Positions 44,367 to 53,715 of a stretch of 64,000 nucleotides of DNA are shown in pieces; the first letter of the stretch is position 1, and every line of letters starts with the position of its first letter. Origin of the DNA: Gambelia wislizenii (Eukaryota; Chordata; Lepidosauria; Squamata; Crotaphytidae); the NCBI GenBank assembly GCA_030847615.1, contig JAUMIR010000004.1:223261501-223325500 (forward strand). Reading direction: 5' to 3'. Below the pieces are notes generated by a model. That model was not told where the DNA came from. It saw only the letters and a list, made by a program, of their open reading frames with translations, and did not search any database. The position numbers and the translations under genes are program-made.

Positions 44367-44989
44367 TTGTCTATTCTCCTTTATGGGTCTGAAATATGGG
44401 TCACCTATCACCACCACTTATGACTCCTTGAACTCTTTCATTAGTGCTATATACGCACAATCCTAAATATACACTGGACTATGTGATGAATGTTGCTGTC
44501 CTTGAGCAAGCAGGGATCACCAGCATTGAGGCCATGGTATTGAGAATACAGCTGCGCTGGGCAGGGCACGTTTCTAGGATGGAGGACCATCGCCTCCCCA
44601 AAATAGTACACTACGGTGAACTCACCACCGGTCAGCGTAAGACGGGCATGCCAAAAAAGCGATACAAGGACTCCCTGAAACAAAATCTCAGGCTCAGCCA
44701 AATTGATCACCCACAATGGTCTGCCCTGGCCTCACATCAGGAGGCATGGAGACGCACTGTCCACAATGCTGCAGCCTTATTTGAGAACTCACACCGAACA
44801 AGTCTTGAAGAGAAACAACAACGCAGAAAGAATCACAACCCAGAAACATCACCCAAGGAGACCTTCTGCTGTGCTTTCTGCAACCAGACTTGTCTATCTC
44901 GGATTGGCCTTTCTAGTCATCAGCATGCTTGCAGAAAGCGCGGGATGAGTCCTTCCTGAATCTTCATTTGCGAAGAAAAGCCAGAGAGA
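44367..44989 (+). mobile_element. RTE-like LINE copy 4, 3' end
   Basis: It starts at 'ttgtctattctcctttatgg'. The open frame (44444-44959, 171 codons) covers 'LRWAGHVSRMEDHRLPKIVHY' in two parts, 'KKRYKDSLKQNLRL', 'NHNPETSPKETFCCAFC' and the C2HC finger to a stop at 44957-44959. It then ends after a short UTR with 'gaagaaaagccagagaga'. Directly at its tail begins the GATA-tailed repeat. Confidence 0.8.
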
Positions 44990-45310
44990 TACTAGCTATA
45001 TCCAGTGTAACATAAACCTTCAAACTCCCCCCCACTGCCCCCACCAGGTTCCCGCCCCCACTGTCGCCACCACCCCCTCTGCGCTCATGCACATGCTACA
45101 CACCCCACATCCCCCCATGCTACTCACACCTCCTCTGCTGCCTCCATGTTTAGAAAGGACTAAAACTTCCACATGGTCCCACCCCCAGGGTGCTGATTGG
45201 CTGCCCAACCAAGCTTTGATTGGTTGGTCAGTTTCCTAAGCAGCTAATCAGCACCCTGGAAATGGCAACATACCCAAGAGAATTATATAGAGAGATTATA
45301 TTATATTATC

Positions 45311-45355
<45 letters not shown>
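44990..45355 (+). repeat. GATA-tailed repeat, copy 1
   Basis: It begins 'tactagctatatccagtgta' and contains 'ccaatcagcaccctggaaatggcaacatacccaagagaat'-type sequence (~45240-45280). It ends in a (GATA)n run (45312-45355). Beginning and end match 50160-50534. The middle is GC/C-rich and differs. Class unknown. Confidence 0.65.
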
Positions 45356-45359
45356 TGGA

Positions 45360-45762
45360 AAGGAGTAGTAGAGCTGGTTGCAATCTGCATATTTTTAGTA
45401 CTGCACTCCAAAACTCCGGACAACCTGGCTCAGCAGTTTCTCAGCCTACTGATTGAGCAAATGAATTGAAACTTAATCCAGGCAAAACAGAGATGCTCCT
45501 GGTCAGTCAAATGGCCTGTGATAGATCAGGTTACACTCCCCCTGAATACAGACACAGTTTGAGTATGCTCCTGGACTCAGCTTTGAACCTGGAGGCCCAT
45601 ATTTCTATGGTTTCCAGGAGTGCTTTACATATTTAAAGCTTGTGTGCCAACTGCACCCATTCCTTGAAACACCAGATCTGGCCATGGTGGTACAATTTAT
45701 ATTCCATTTGGACTACTGTAACTGACTAATATAGCATGCGCTACATAGGGTTGCCTTTGAAG
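45360..45762 (+). mobile_element. Older L2 LINE, left arm
   Basis: Decayed L2 coding: 'LNPGKTEMLLVSQMACD'-like sequence at ~45470-45520 and 'ctacatagggttgcctttga' at 45741-45760. It continues at 46827 without loss ('agtgtttggaaacttcagctagt'), so the younger L2 between them is an insertion. Confidence 0.7.
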
Positions 45763-46826
45763 GTTGCCTTAGAGCGGTAATGGATTGGATGAGGAAAAAC
45801 AGATTGAGACTAAATCCAGACAAAACAAAGGTACTGACAGTCACAGGCCTGAAAGCAGGTCTGGGAATACAACTTCCAGTCCTGGATGGAGTCACACTCT
45901 CCTCTAAGAACTGTGTTCGCAGTCTGGGGGTACTCCTAGATTCGTTGCTTCACATGACTAGTCAGGTGAGTGCGACGGTCAGGAGTGCCTGTTATCAGCT
46001 TCGGCTGATACGCCAGCTGCACCCTTACCTGGATACAAGGAATCTGGAAACTGTGGTACATGCTTTGGTAACCTCACATCTGGATTACTGTAACGCACTC
46101 TACATGGGGCTACCCTTGTGCCTAACCCGGAAACTTCAACTGGTACAAAATATGCCAGCCAGGTTAATTACAGGTATATCTAGGAGAGAGCATATAACAC
46201 CTGTGCTTAAATCTCTCCACTGGCTGCCGATCAGTTTCCAGGCACAGTACAAGGTGTTGGTTTTAACCTTTAAAGCCCTACATGGCTTGGGTCCATCTTA
46301 TCTCCGGGACCCCCTCATCCCATATGATCCCCCCCCCCGCACACTTCGGTCCTCTGGGAGGAACCTGCTGCAGCCTATGAAAACTAGGCTGTCACAGACC
46401 TCCCAGAGGGCCTTCTCTTCTATGGCTCCCAGACTTTGGAATGGCCTGCCAGACGAGATCCGTCTTATCACTACTCTTGATAGCTTCAAGAAAGCGCTAA
46501 AGACGGATCTCTTCCGGCAGGCCTTCCTGGAATATCTTCCCAGCTCAACTGGAGTTGAGTGCCTACCCTCTCCCCTGCCACCATTGCCTTTTCCCCCCAT
46601 AATTTGTACATTTTACTGTATTTGATGTTTGTTTTAATATTCCACCAGTTTAATTTAGTTTTAAGGGGTGAAAGGGTTAGGATTGGGAATGATTGTTTTA
46701 TCTTCCTGTTGTTTTAACCTTGCTGTATGCCACCCTGGTTGCTGAGCAGAGGGGCGGGTTAAAAATAAAAATGTGTTGTTGTTGTTGTTGTTGTTGTTGT
46801 TATTATTATTATTATTATTATTATTA
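45763..46826 (+). mobile_element. Younger L2 LINE nested in older L2
   Basis: It holds an open ORF2 C-terminal part, then a UTR. The tail is 'gtatgccaccctggttgctgagcagaggggcgggttaaaaataaa' and (TTG)n(TTA)n to 46826. Both flanks are the older L2. It is 5'-truncated. Confidence 0.85.
45780..46625 (+). pseudogene. L2 ORF2 C-terminal part, open frame
   Basis: The 281-codon frame has 'MDWMRKNRLRLNPDKTKVL', 'SLGVLLDSLLHMTSQV', 'ETVVHALVTSHLDYCNALY', 'RKLQLVQNMPARLITG', 'HWLPISFQAQYKVLVLTFKAL', 'PRLWNGLPDEIR' and 'FKKALKTDLFRQAF'. This is the thumb/post-RT region of L2 polyproteins. The RT catalytic core lies 5' of the truncation. Few breaks suggest a rather recent insertion. Confidence 0.85.
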
Positions 46827-47468
46827 AGAGTGTTTGGAAACTTCAGCTAGTACAAAGAGCTGCAGCCAGAGTGTTAACAGGTTACAAGGACCATATTCTG
46901 CCTCTGTTAAAATAGCTCCATTACCTACCAGTTTGTTTCCAGCCACAACTCAAAGTGCTGATTATGACCTATAAAGCTTTAGATGGCTCAGGTCCAAACT
47001 ATCTGGCAGAGAGTATCTCCTTGTATGAGCCTACCCAGGCTCTGAGATCATCAAAAGAGCCCATTCTCTCAGCCCCACCACCCTCACAAGCATGGTTGGT
47101 GGGGGCATGAGAGAGGGTCTTCTCAGTGGCTGCCCCAAGACTCTGGAACTCCCTTCTGAGGGAGGCCAAAATGGTTACCTCTTTGCTGTCCTTCCATCAA
47201 CAGGCAAAACCCGTATTATTCCAACAGGCTTTTAAAACAGAACATTTCTAAAGAACAGGCAAGGGAGTCCTGTATTGCTTTAAACTCAACAGTTTTTAAT
47301 AGCATGTTATTCTTTTAAGTGTAGGTTTGAATTTTTATAGTACTGGGAATAGTTTAATTCCATTTTAATGTTCACTTTTTGTATGCTTTTAGCTCTTCTT
47401 TTTAAAATGGTAAGCTGCCTTGAGTCCCAATTTTGGGAGAAATGTGGGATACAAATAAATATAATAAT
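46827..47468 (+). mobile_element. Older L2 LINE, right arm
   Basis: It resumes at 'agtgtttggaaacttcagc' and decays through 'WLPVCFQPQLKVLIMTYKAL'-like coding (~46920-46985) and 'PRLWNSLLREA' (~47138-47165). It ends 'aagctgccttgagtcccaa' and 'gggatacaaataaat' with (TAA)n. Confidence 0.75.
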
Positions 47469-47472
47469 AATA

Positions 47473-47508
47473 GCAGCAGCAGCAGCCGCCGCCACCACCA
47501 CCACCACC
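47473..47508 (+). repeat. (AGC)n(CGC)n(CAC)n triplet run
   Basis: Mixed CNN triplet microsatellite at the L2 tail. It yields a spurious poly-Ala/Val run on the minus strand. Confidence 0.85.
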
Positions 47509-48224
47509 TTATGGGTAGGATTCAGCATGTACTGAGTATGCCAGCCTGTTCTTGATCCAATCCCTGATGTAACTTCTTCAGCCAAAAGGTGCCCTGCATT
47601 CACTCACCTTTTTATGATGTGAATCTCTTTTTATGATGTGAAGCCATTGGTAGCTTCACAATCCCGTCTTCTTCACTCATTCTTGTATTTACACAATACT
47701 GATTTCTCACATTCTTGTATTTACATAATTCAAAATGTCACCTGCTTGGCTTTTCTCCTATTTCATGCAATGAGCAATCTTCTACCTTGGTTTGGAGTAT
47801 ATATGCCTTTCCTAACCTATGCTTTGCTAATGTATAAAGATGTGCTTTTAAACAAGACTCACTGCCCTTTTTTCTCACTTAAAGCAAGCCCTTCATGATG
47901 TATTAGACAGTTTCACCCATCATTGATTTACATGCTGGTTTCGGGTGTCGTTCTTTTCCTATGCAACAGGAAGACCTTTAAAAAAAAATAACACCTCTAA
48001 AATACCAACACTTAATGCACCAAATAGTTCTTTATTTCTTCCATGGCAAAGACCACCTTGCTGCAAAGAGATTTCATTCTTCACAAGACTCCCCTTTGGC
48101 TTGTAGTGAACATAGGTATGTTTTCTTCCCCCCAAAGGGATGGACTGCCCTTTGTTCTGCAAACTCATTTTTTTCATATGTTTCCCCATAGATGACAGGT
48201 AAGAATGCCAATTAATATCAGGTG
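47509..48224. other. No gene seen
   Basis: A short local duplication ('ttttatgatgtgaa', 47610-47645) and ordinary AT-rich sequence. Confidence 0.5.
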
Positions 48225-48366
48225 CTGTAGGCTATACAGCATTTCAGATGAAGGAACTGGCAAAAACACCTCTCAGTACTCCTTGCCTAAGAAACCCTAA
48301 GAAATTCTTGGGGTTTCCATAATCCACAGGTGACTTGAAGGCACCACACACACACACACACACACA
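48225..48366 (+). mobile_element. 5S-derived SINE, 3' part with (CA)n tail
   Basis: 'ggtgctgtaggctatacagcatttcag' includes the last bases of the 5S-like head. Then come 'ctccttgcctaagaaaccctaagaaattc', 'acaggtgacttgaaggcac' and (CA)n at 48343-48366. Confidence 0.7.
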
Positions 48367-49314
48367 AGTTATTCTTCTCCCCTAAATTCTTGCTTGTGCA
48401 GGGTGTGATTTGTTCAGGATCTAGACACCATGCTGAGGCAGGAGGCCAGAAGAAGGAAGTGCCAAATAAATTTAAATAGTCAATTCATGTTGTTGTTTTT
48501 AGACAGCTGTAAAAGATTTGCAAAACAAGAGGATGGTTGTGCCATGAGCAGTCCCCCAGGTGGTAAATGCTGTTGGGGCGAGAAAAACCTGTTTTCCCTT
48601 CTCTTGATCCTAGAGGGTAAATCACTCATCTCTGCAAACCTATGGTTGTTTTCCATGCACTTTGCCCATGAACAGTCAGTGCTGAGTAGAAGATAGCTTT
48701 GGATCTACTGGTAGATATCTCATTGATCTGATTCCCAATAGCAACAAGTTGATTGTCCATCCTACTTCAAAAATGAAGATTGGTTTGGGGTAAAAAGAAG
48801 TAGAGTGGGTTTTTTGGGGGTGAAAGGAATGTGAGCCCAGTTCAATTCTGGTGCTCAAAGCAATTAATTCAGCTCCAAATTCTTTGATTCTGTGTGTGTC
48901 TTTAAGCACGAGGCTACAGTTCATGGATTCCAGTGTTTAAATGAACAAACAAAGCAGAACCTGCAAGCCTGAAGTTTGCCCACTCTTGATGTACATCTTA
49001 GGTTGCTTCAATTCAGAGCTTCTTTTGTGAGCTGAGTATGTCACAACTCCAAGCCCTATGTGGGACAATTACAATTTCCATGGTAGTCAGATGGGAGTTA
49101 GTATAATTAGCATTAACAGCACACTGCAAAACAGCAAGAATAATACTAACCATGTGACAACAATTTCACATTAAGGCTACAGTCTGAGGCACATTTACTG
49201 GGGAATAACAGAAATCACAGTGGTGGGCAGGATGATGCTACAGTCCACCTAAGATGCTTGGTCCACCTAAGACATTACTGTGGCCAACCTAAGCTGCCAG
49301 GACAAACTAGATGA
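48367..49314. other. No gene seen
   Basis: No element ends or coding motifs recognised. Confidence 0.5.
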
Positions 49315-49544
49315 ATATGTCATATTAGCATAGACTAAGGAGGTACACTCAGGGTGAATGTATGGGTTTAAGGAAATAACCTATCCAGGGGTGCAGCCAT
49401 ACTGTAAAGACCATTTTAACTGTCATGACTCTGTTCTATGGACTCCTGGTTTTGGTGGTTTGGTGAGATACTTAGAAGTTTCTGCTAGAGAGCCACAGTG
49501 CTGCTTTTCAGGGAAGTTCACTATAGCTCTCTAGCACAAATTTA

Positions 49545-49756
49545 CAGTAAGACCCCTGCGTCCACTGGGGATTGGTTTGGGTGTGTGCGTATGGACACTG
49601 AAAACTCTGGATAATAGCAAATGCCATTGAAAATAATGGGACTTCCAGTTTTAAATACCATAGAGTTGCCTACACTCTATGGTAGGTGTGCTGTTTTGTG
49701 TCCCGTGGATAATTGAATCAGTGGATAATGAATCAGTGGATACAGGGATCCTACTA
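49545..49756. mobile_element. Tigger/MER2-like MITE, 212 bp
   Basis: The ends CAGTAAGACCCCTGCGTCC and GATACAGGGATCCTACTA are inverted, with TA on both sides. Related to 2637-2889, lying within a Harbinger-like MITE. Confidence 0.75.
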
Positions 49757-49769
49757 TATAAATATCTCA

Positions 49770-49854
49770 GTAAACGTGAGTGTATTGTGAGTATGGGGTT
49801 TATATATTGTAAGCCGCCCTGATTGCATTGCAGAGGGGCGGGATATAAATAAAA

Positions 49855-49900
<46 letters not shown>
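49770..49900 (+). mobile_element. L2-type 3' tail with (TTA)n
   Basis: 'tgtaagccgccctgattgc', 'gaggggcgggatataaataaaat' and a (TTA)n run at 49857-49900 form a short, severely 5'-truncated LINE end. Confidence 0.65.
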
Positions 49901-49902
<2 letters not shown>

Positions 49903-50159
49903 ACTATAAATCCTAGATTTCTGTAGAATAGGACAATAACACTTAAACTAGTATAAAACTTATATATGTATGCCATGTGGATACTCCTAGGGTAGTGCAC
50001 AGACATTGGGCCCTTGGTATCCGCTGGTTTTTTATTCGAGGATCCCTCTTGGATACTAAAATCCCTGGATGCTCAAGTCCCATTATATACAATGGCATGA
50101 TAAAATGATATCCCTTATATAAAATGGCAAAATCAAGGTTTCTTTTCCATTTTTTTTAA

Positions 50160-50496
50160 TACTAGCTGCACCCAGTGTACCATACACCATTAAAAAAACT
50201 CCCCAAAAATGCTCGGTAGACCTCACAACAACCCTGAAATGTATGGTGGTGGATTTAAATTCCTCCTCCCCCTCCTCAGCATTCCACACTTCTCCCAGAA
50301 TTGCTGGGGGTGACTCGCCCTGTTGCCCTGCTGTTGCCACCGCCAGTTGACTGTCTGGGTCCCAATCTGGGCCAGACTGAGTGACAGGAGTGGATTGTGA
50401 GGTGGAGAGGGAATTTGCATGCGGGTGGTGATTGGTTGGGTATGTTTCCTGAGCAGCCAATCAGCACTCTGGAAAAGGCAACATACCCAAGAGAAT

Positions 50497-50534
<38 letters not shown>
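50160..50534 (+). repeat. GATA-tailed repeat, copy 2
   Basis: It starts 'tactagctgcacccagtgta' and ends 'ggcaacatacccaagagaatg' with (GATA)n at 50497-50534. These are the same ends as 44990-45355. Confidence 0.65.
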
Positions 50535-50535
<1 letters not shown>

Positions 50536-51079
50536 TTTCAAGTCTATCTTGAACTAGACTGTGAAGTTTCTTGCTTCACAGAAACCTGGCTGGGAGAAGA
50601 TAGTGCTGTCACGTGGACGCAGGCCCTCCCAGCCGGATATTCTGTCAGTGAGCAGGTGAGGGGAAGTGGGCGGGGGGGGGCGGAGTGGCTCTGGTTTATA
50701 AGAATAATCTGACTTTGACCAGGATACCTGTCTGGAACACAGTCCACTTCGAGTGCATATACTTTAGCCTGAGGACCAGGGACAGTTTGGGATTCTGCTA
50801 GTATACTGACCACCCTGTTGTCTAGCAGATTCCCTAACTGAGCTGACACAGCTGGTCTCAGAGTTGCTGTTGGAATCACCCAGACTTTTAGTTTTGGACG
50901 ACTTCAACATTCCACTCGAGACCAGTTTGACAAATCTGACTGGTGCGGCTCGGGAGTTCATGGAAACCATGACAAACATGGGCCTATACCAAATGGTTGT
51001 GGTTCCGGTCCTTCGTCTCAGGCAGGTCCCAGAGGGTGCTGCTTGGGGACAGCTGCTCCAGCAGAAAGGAGCTTACTTG

Positions 51080-52010
51080 TGGCATTCCGCAAGGCGCCAT
51101 CCTGTCCCCGATGGTGTTTAACATCTATATGAATCTTCTGGGTGAGATTATTCAGAGTTATGGGGCTGGGTGTTATCAGTACGCTGATGACACCTAGATC
51201 TATTTCTCCTTGTCCCGATCGTCAGCCTTGAATTCTGATGGTGTCTCTCCTCTTAATGACTGTCTTAAAGCAATAATGGGCTGGATGAGGAAAAACAGAT
51301 TGAGATTAAATCCAGACAAAACGGAGGTGCTCACGTTAGCAGCCCCAAAACCAGGAGTTGGGTTGCAACCTCCAGTCCTGGATGGGGTCACGCTCTCCGT
51401 TAAGGGCTGTGTTCGCAATCTGGAGGTGCTCCTTGATTCATTGCTTCAGATGACTAGTCAGGTCAATGCGACGATCAGGAGCTCCTGTTATCAGCTTCAG
51501 CAGATATGCCAGCTGTGCCCTTTCCTGGAAGTAAGGGACCTCGAGACTGTGGTGCAGACACTGGTAACCTCTCATCTAGCTTTCTGAAATGCGCTCTACA
51601 TGGGGCTACCCTCGTGCTTGGTCCGGAAACTTCAGTTGGTACAAAGTATGGCAGCCAGAGTGGTCTCGGGAACATCTCGGAGAGACCATATAACTCCAGT
51701 ATTAAGATCTCTCCACTGCCTGCCTATCCGTTTCCGGGCCCAGTATAAGGTGTTGGTTATTACCTTTAAAGCCCTAAATGGCTTGGGTCCAACTTATCTT
51801 TGGAATCGCCTCTTCCCATATAATCCTCCCCACGCACTCCGGTCCTCTGGGAGGAATTTGCTTCAGCCACAAAAATCTAGGCTGTCTGCAAACCTCCCAG
51901 AGGGCCTTTTCGGTAATCGCTCCCAAATTATGGAATGGCCTGCCGAACAAGATCCATCAGATTATGAGTCTGAATAGCTTTTAAAAAGTACTAAAGACGG
52001 ATCTCTTTCG
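51080..52010 (+). pseudogene. L2 reverse transcriptase, frameshifted
   Basis: An intact 'YADDT' box at ~51181-51195 is followed, after a stop and shifts, by 'MGWMRKNRLRLNPDKTEVL' (51279-51335), 'NLEVLLDSLLQMTSQV', 'LETVVQTLVTSHLA' and 'RKLQLVQSMAARVVSG' (51625-51672). Then come 'PIRFRAQYKVLVITFKAL' and 'PKLWNGLPNKI'. It is parallel to 45780-46625 but older, with at least three frame breaks. Confidence 0.75.
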
Positions 52011-52199
52011 GCAGGCCTTTCCTGATTAGATCCTGGCCTCAGGAGCTCTGTCTCCTGGCCTCTTTTAGTCTTGCTGGCTATTGATTTTTGTATTTGTTTT
52101 TTTTTTTAATGTGATTTTAGTTTAGGTGGTTTTTAATTTGATACTAGTTTAATATCTTTTTATGGGGGAGGGTGGGGTGGGTGGCGCTTAGGGATTTTA

Positions 52200-52454
52200 G
52201 GACATTTTCAGATGATCCTTGCCGCACAAGGATCGTCCGGGACAGTTTCATCAGAGCAGCGCGGCAGGAGGTCGTTTTTGGACGCCGCCGTCGCTGCTGC
52301 GAGATCGTCGTTCCCTCTCACGCAAAGGCTTGGAGCCTGCCGCGCTATATTCGCCAAGATTTTATTCACAGTCCGAAAATGACCTCCTGCCGCGCTGCTG
52401 CTACAAAACTGTCCTGGACGATCCTTGCACGGCAAGGATCGTCTGAAAATGTCC
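52200..52454. mobile_element. Foldback Harbinger-type MITE, TTA duplication
   Basis: The ends GGACATTTTCAG and CTGAAAATGTCC are flanked by TTA on both sides. The inverted repeats extend ~85 bp inward ('gatccttgcc..caaggatcgtcc', 'gcgcggcaggaggtc'). The interior is CpG-rich. It lies in an L2 3' UTR. Confidence 0.8.
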
Positions 52455-53050
52455 TTAGTCAGCATTGTTGTATTTTAATTGTTTTAAGCTGCCTGATTGT
52501 TTTTAACAGAGGGGCAGGGTAAAAATAAATATTATTATTATTATTATTATTATTTAGTCACGGATAGTAGAATCTGTGGATAGTGGAATCCATGGATACG
52601 GAGTCAACTGTACTCTGTCACCATTGGTTACCTTTTCTAACTTCTTCCTTGCTGAATCCAATGTATTATATTGTTCCTATTAATGTGAAATAAAAAAAAT
52701 TGTTATTTACCTAAATAAACCGAGAATACTTTTTTCTCTCTTTAAATCAGAGAGGTGAATATGTCAGTTTCATTTCTTTGTGTTTGCTTTTTCTGTGCAA
52801 ATATTTTCCCTCATTCAATAGCACAACCTTTTAAGTGATTTTAGTGTGGAGGAGACACACCTTAAATGGAAGATTCAAGGAACAATTGGTTAGTCATGCT
52901 TTCTTTACTATTATGCTTAGCATTGAGATTCAGAAATATTTATTCAGTATTTGGACTAAAGTAGGAAGTAGATGAGTAGGGACAGGTGGCTTATAAATTA
53001 GATATGTAGGAAAACTTAAGATTGTTAGGATAAATCAAAGCTTGATCAGA

Positions 53051-53715
53051 TCATCTTCCTATCTACAATATACTGAAGTTTTCAAAGATAACAAACAATG
53101 AAACATTGCCTAATTATAGAAAATGGGCATGCCAGGTAAACCAGGGTTTCTGTTGAGCCACTTAATTTAAACTAAACTGGCTGCCAGATACAAAACAGGA
53201 GATGGATTACTAGTAGATAATCTCAGATAACAGAAACACAACGCTCCCTCACCCCACATCAAAGCACTTGGTATCTGGCATGTCCACATCATAGATTTAT
53301 GCCAGATTCAAACCTGTTCAGTTACCTTGTCTTCCAGGCAAGGAACTCTGGAAGTTCCACTGCAGTTTTGTGGAAAGTGCCCAGTAGCCTTGTTGGGATC
53401 TCTAAATAAAGACAGCCGTGGCAACACCACAAAAAGTTGACATTATCCCTTTCAGATTGGTTTAAACATGAAATGTACATATGCCAAATGTACATATGCC
53501 AAATTATCACAAAACAAACATTAAAACAAGGCCTTGCCAATAGTGTCAATGACTGCTTCACTCCCAGTTTACTAACAGAAGGAATGACTAATGAACAGGA
53601 ATTTCATGCATGTTTCCTCAGAATTAAGTCTCACTGGATTCACTGGGCACTAACATTAAGGCTTTGAGAGGGGCAGGTTTTTGTATTCATTGAGCTTTAT
53701 TGCCAGATGTGTATA
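53051..53715. other. No gene seen
   Basis: A short direct duplication 'aaatgtacatatgcc' (53470-53500). Nothing else recognised. Confidence 0.5.

Larger units (their letters stand above)
49388..49980. mobile_element. Harbinger-like MITE, split by two insertions
   Basis: The left part 'catactgtaaagaccattttaactgtcatgac' runs to 49542. The right part 'aaactataaatcctagatttctgtagaatagg' to 'gccatgtggatac' runs 49901-49980. It corresponds to 14918-15390. Confidence 0.5.
50535..52553 (+). mobile_element. L2 LINE, partial, with MITE inside its 3' UTR
   Basis: Endonuclease-like 'VSCFTETWLGEDSAV' at ~50570-50610 leads to an RT piece ('CGIPQGAILSPMVFNIYMNLLG', 51080-51145; 'YQYADDT' box, 51175-51197). 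The thumb and post-RT parts follow to ~52000, and the tail 'cagaggggcagggtaaaaataaa' with (TTA)n. Internal deletion and several shifts are present. The UTR is interrupted at 52200-52454. Confidence 0.8.
50004..52610. mobile_element. Tigger-like element split by nested insertions
   Basis: The left end 'cattgggcccttggtatccg' and right end 'catggatacggagtcaactg' (followed by TA) are inverted. The left part (50004-50158) carries an internal block matching 15240-15300 in reverse. The GATA-tailed repeat and an L2 sit between the halves. The right part is 52555-52610. Confidence 0.65.
49315..53050 (+). repeat. Diverged duplicate of 14840-15995, copy 2
   Basis: It has the same block order as copy 1: 'catattagcatagactaagg', a Harbinger-like MITE, 'gccatgtggatac', and, after nested insertions, 'tgtcaccattggttacctttt', 'aaatcagagag', 'gagacacacctta', 'ggttagtcatgc' and 'gataaatcaaagcttgat'. 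Insertions at 49545-49900 and 50004-52612 account for the extra length. Confidence 0.65.

Noticed and set aside
47307..47603. Minus-strand frame with poly-Val/Ala run
   Set aside because: Made by the triplet microsatellite at 47473-47508.
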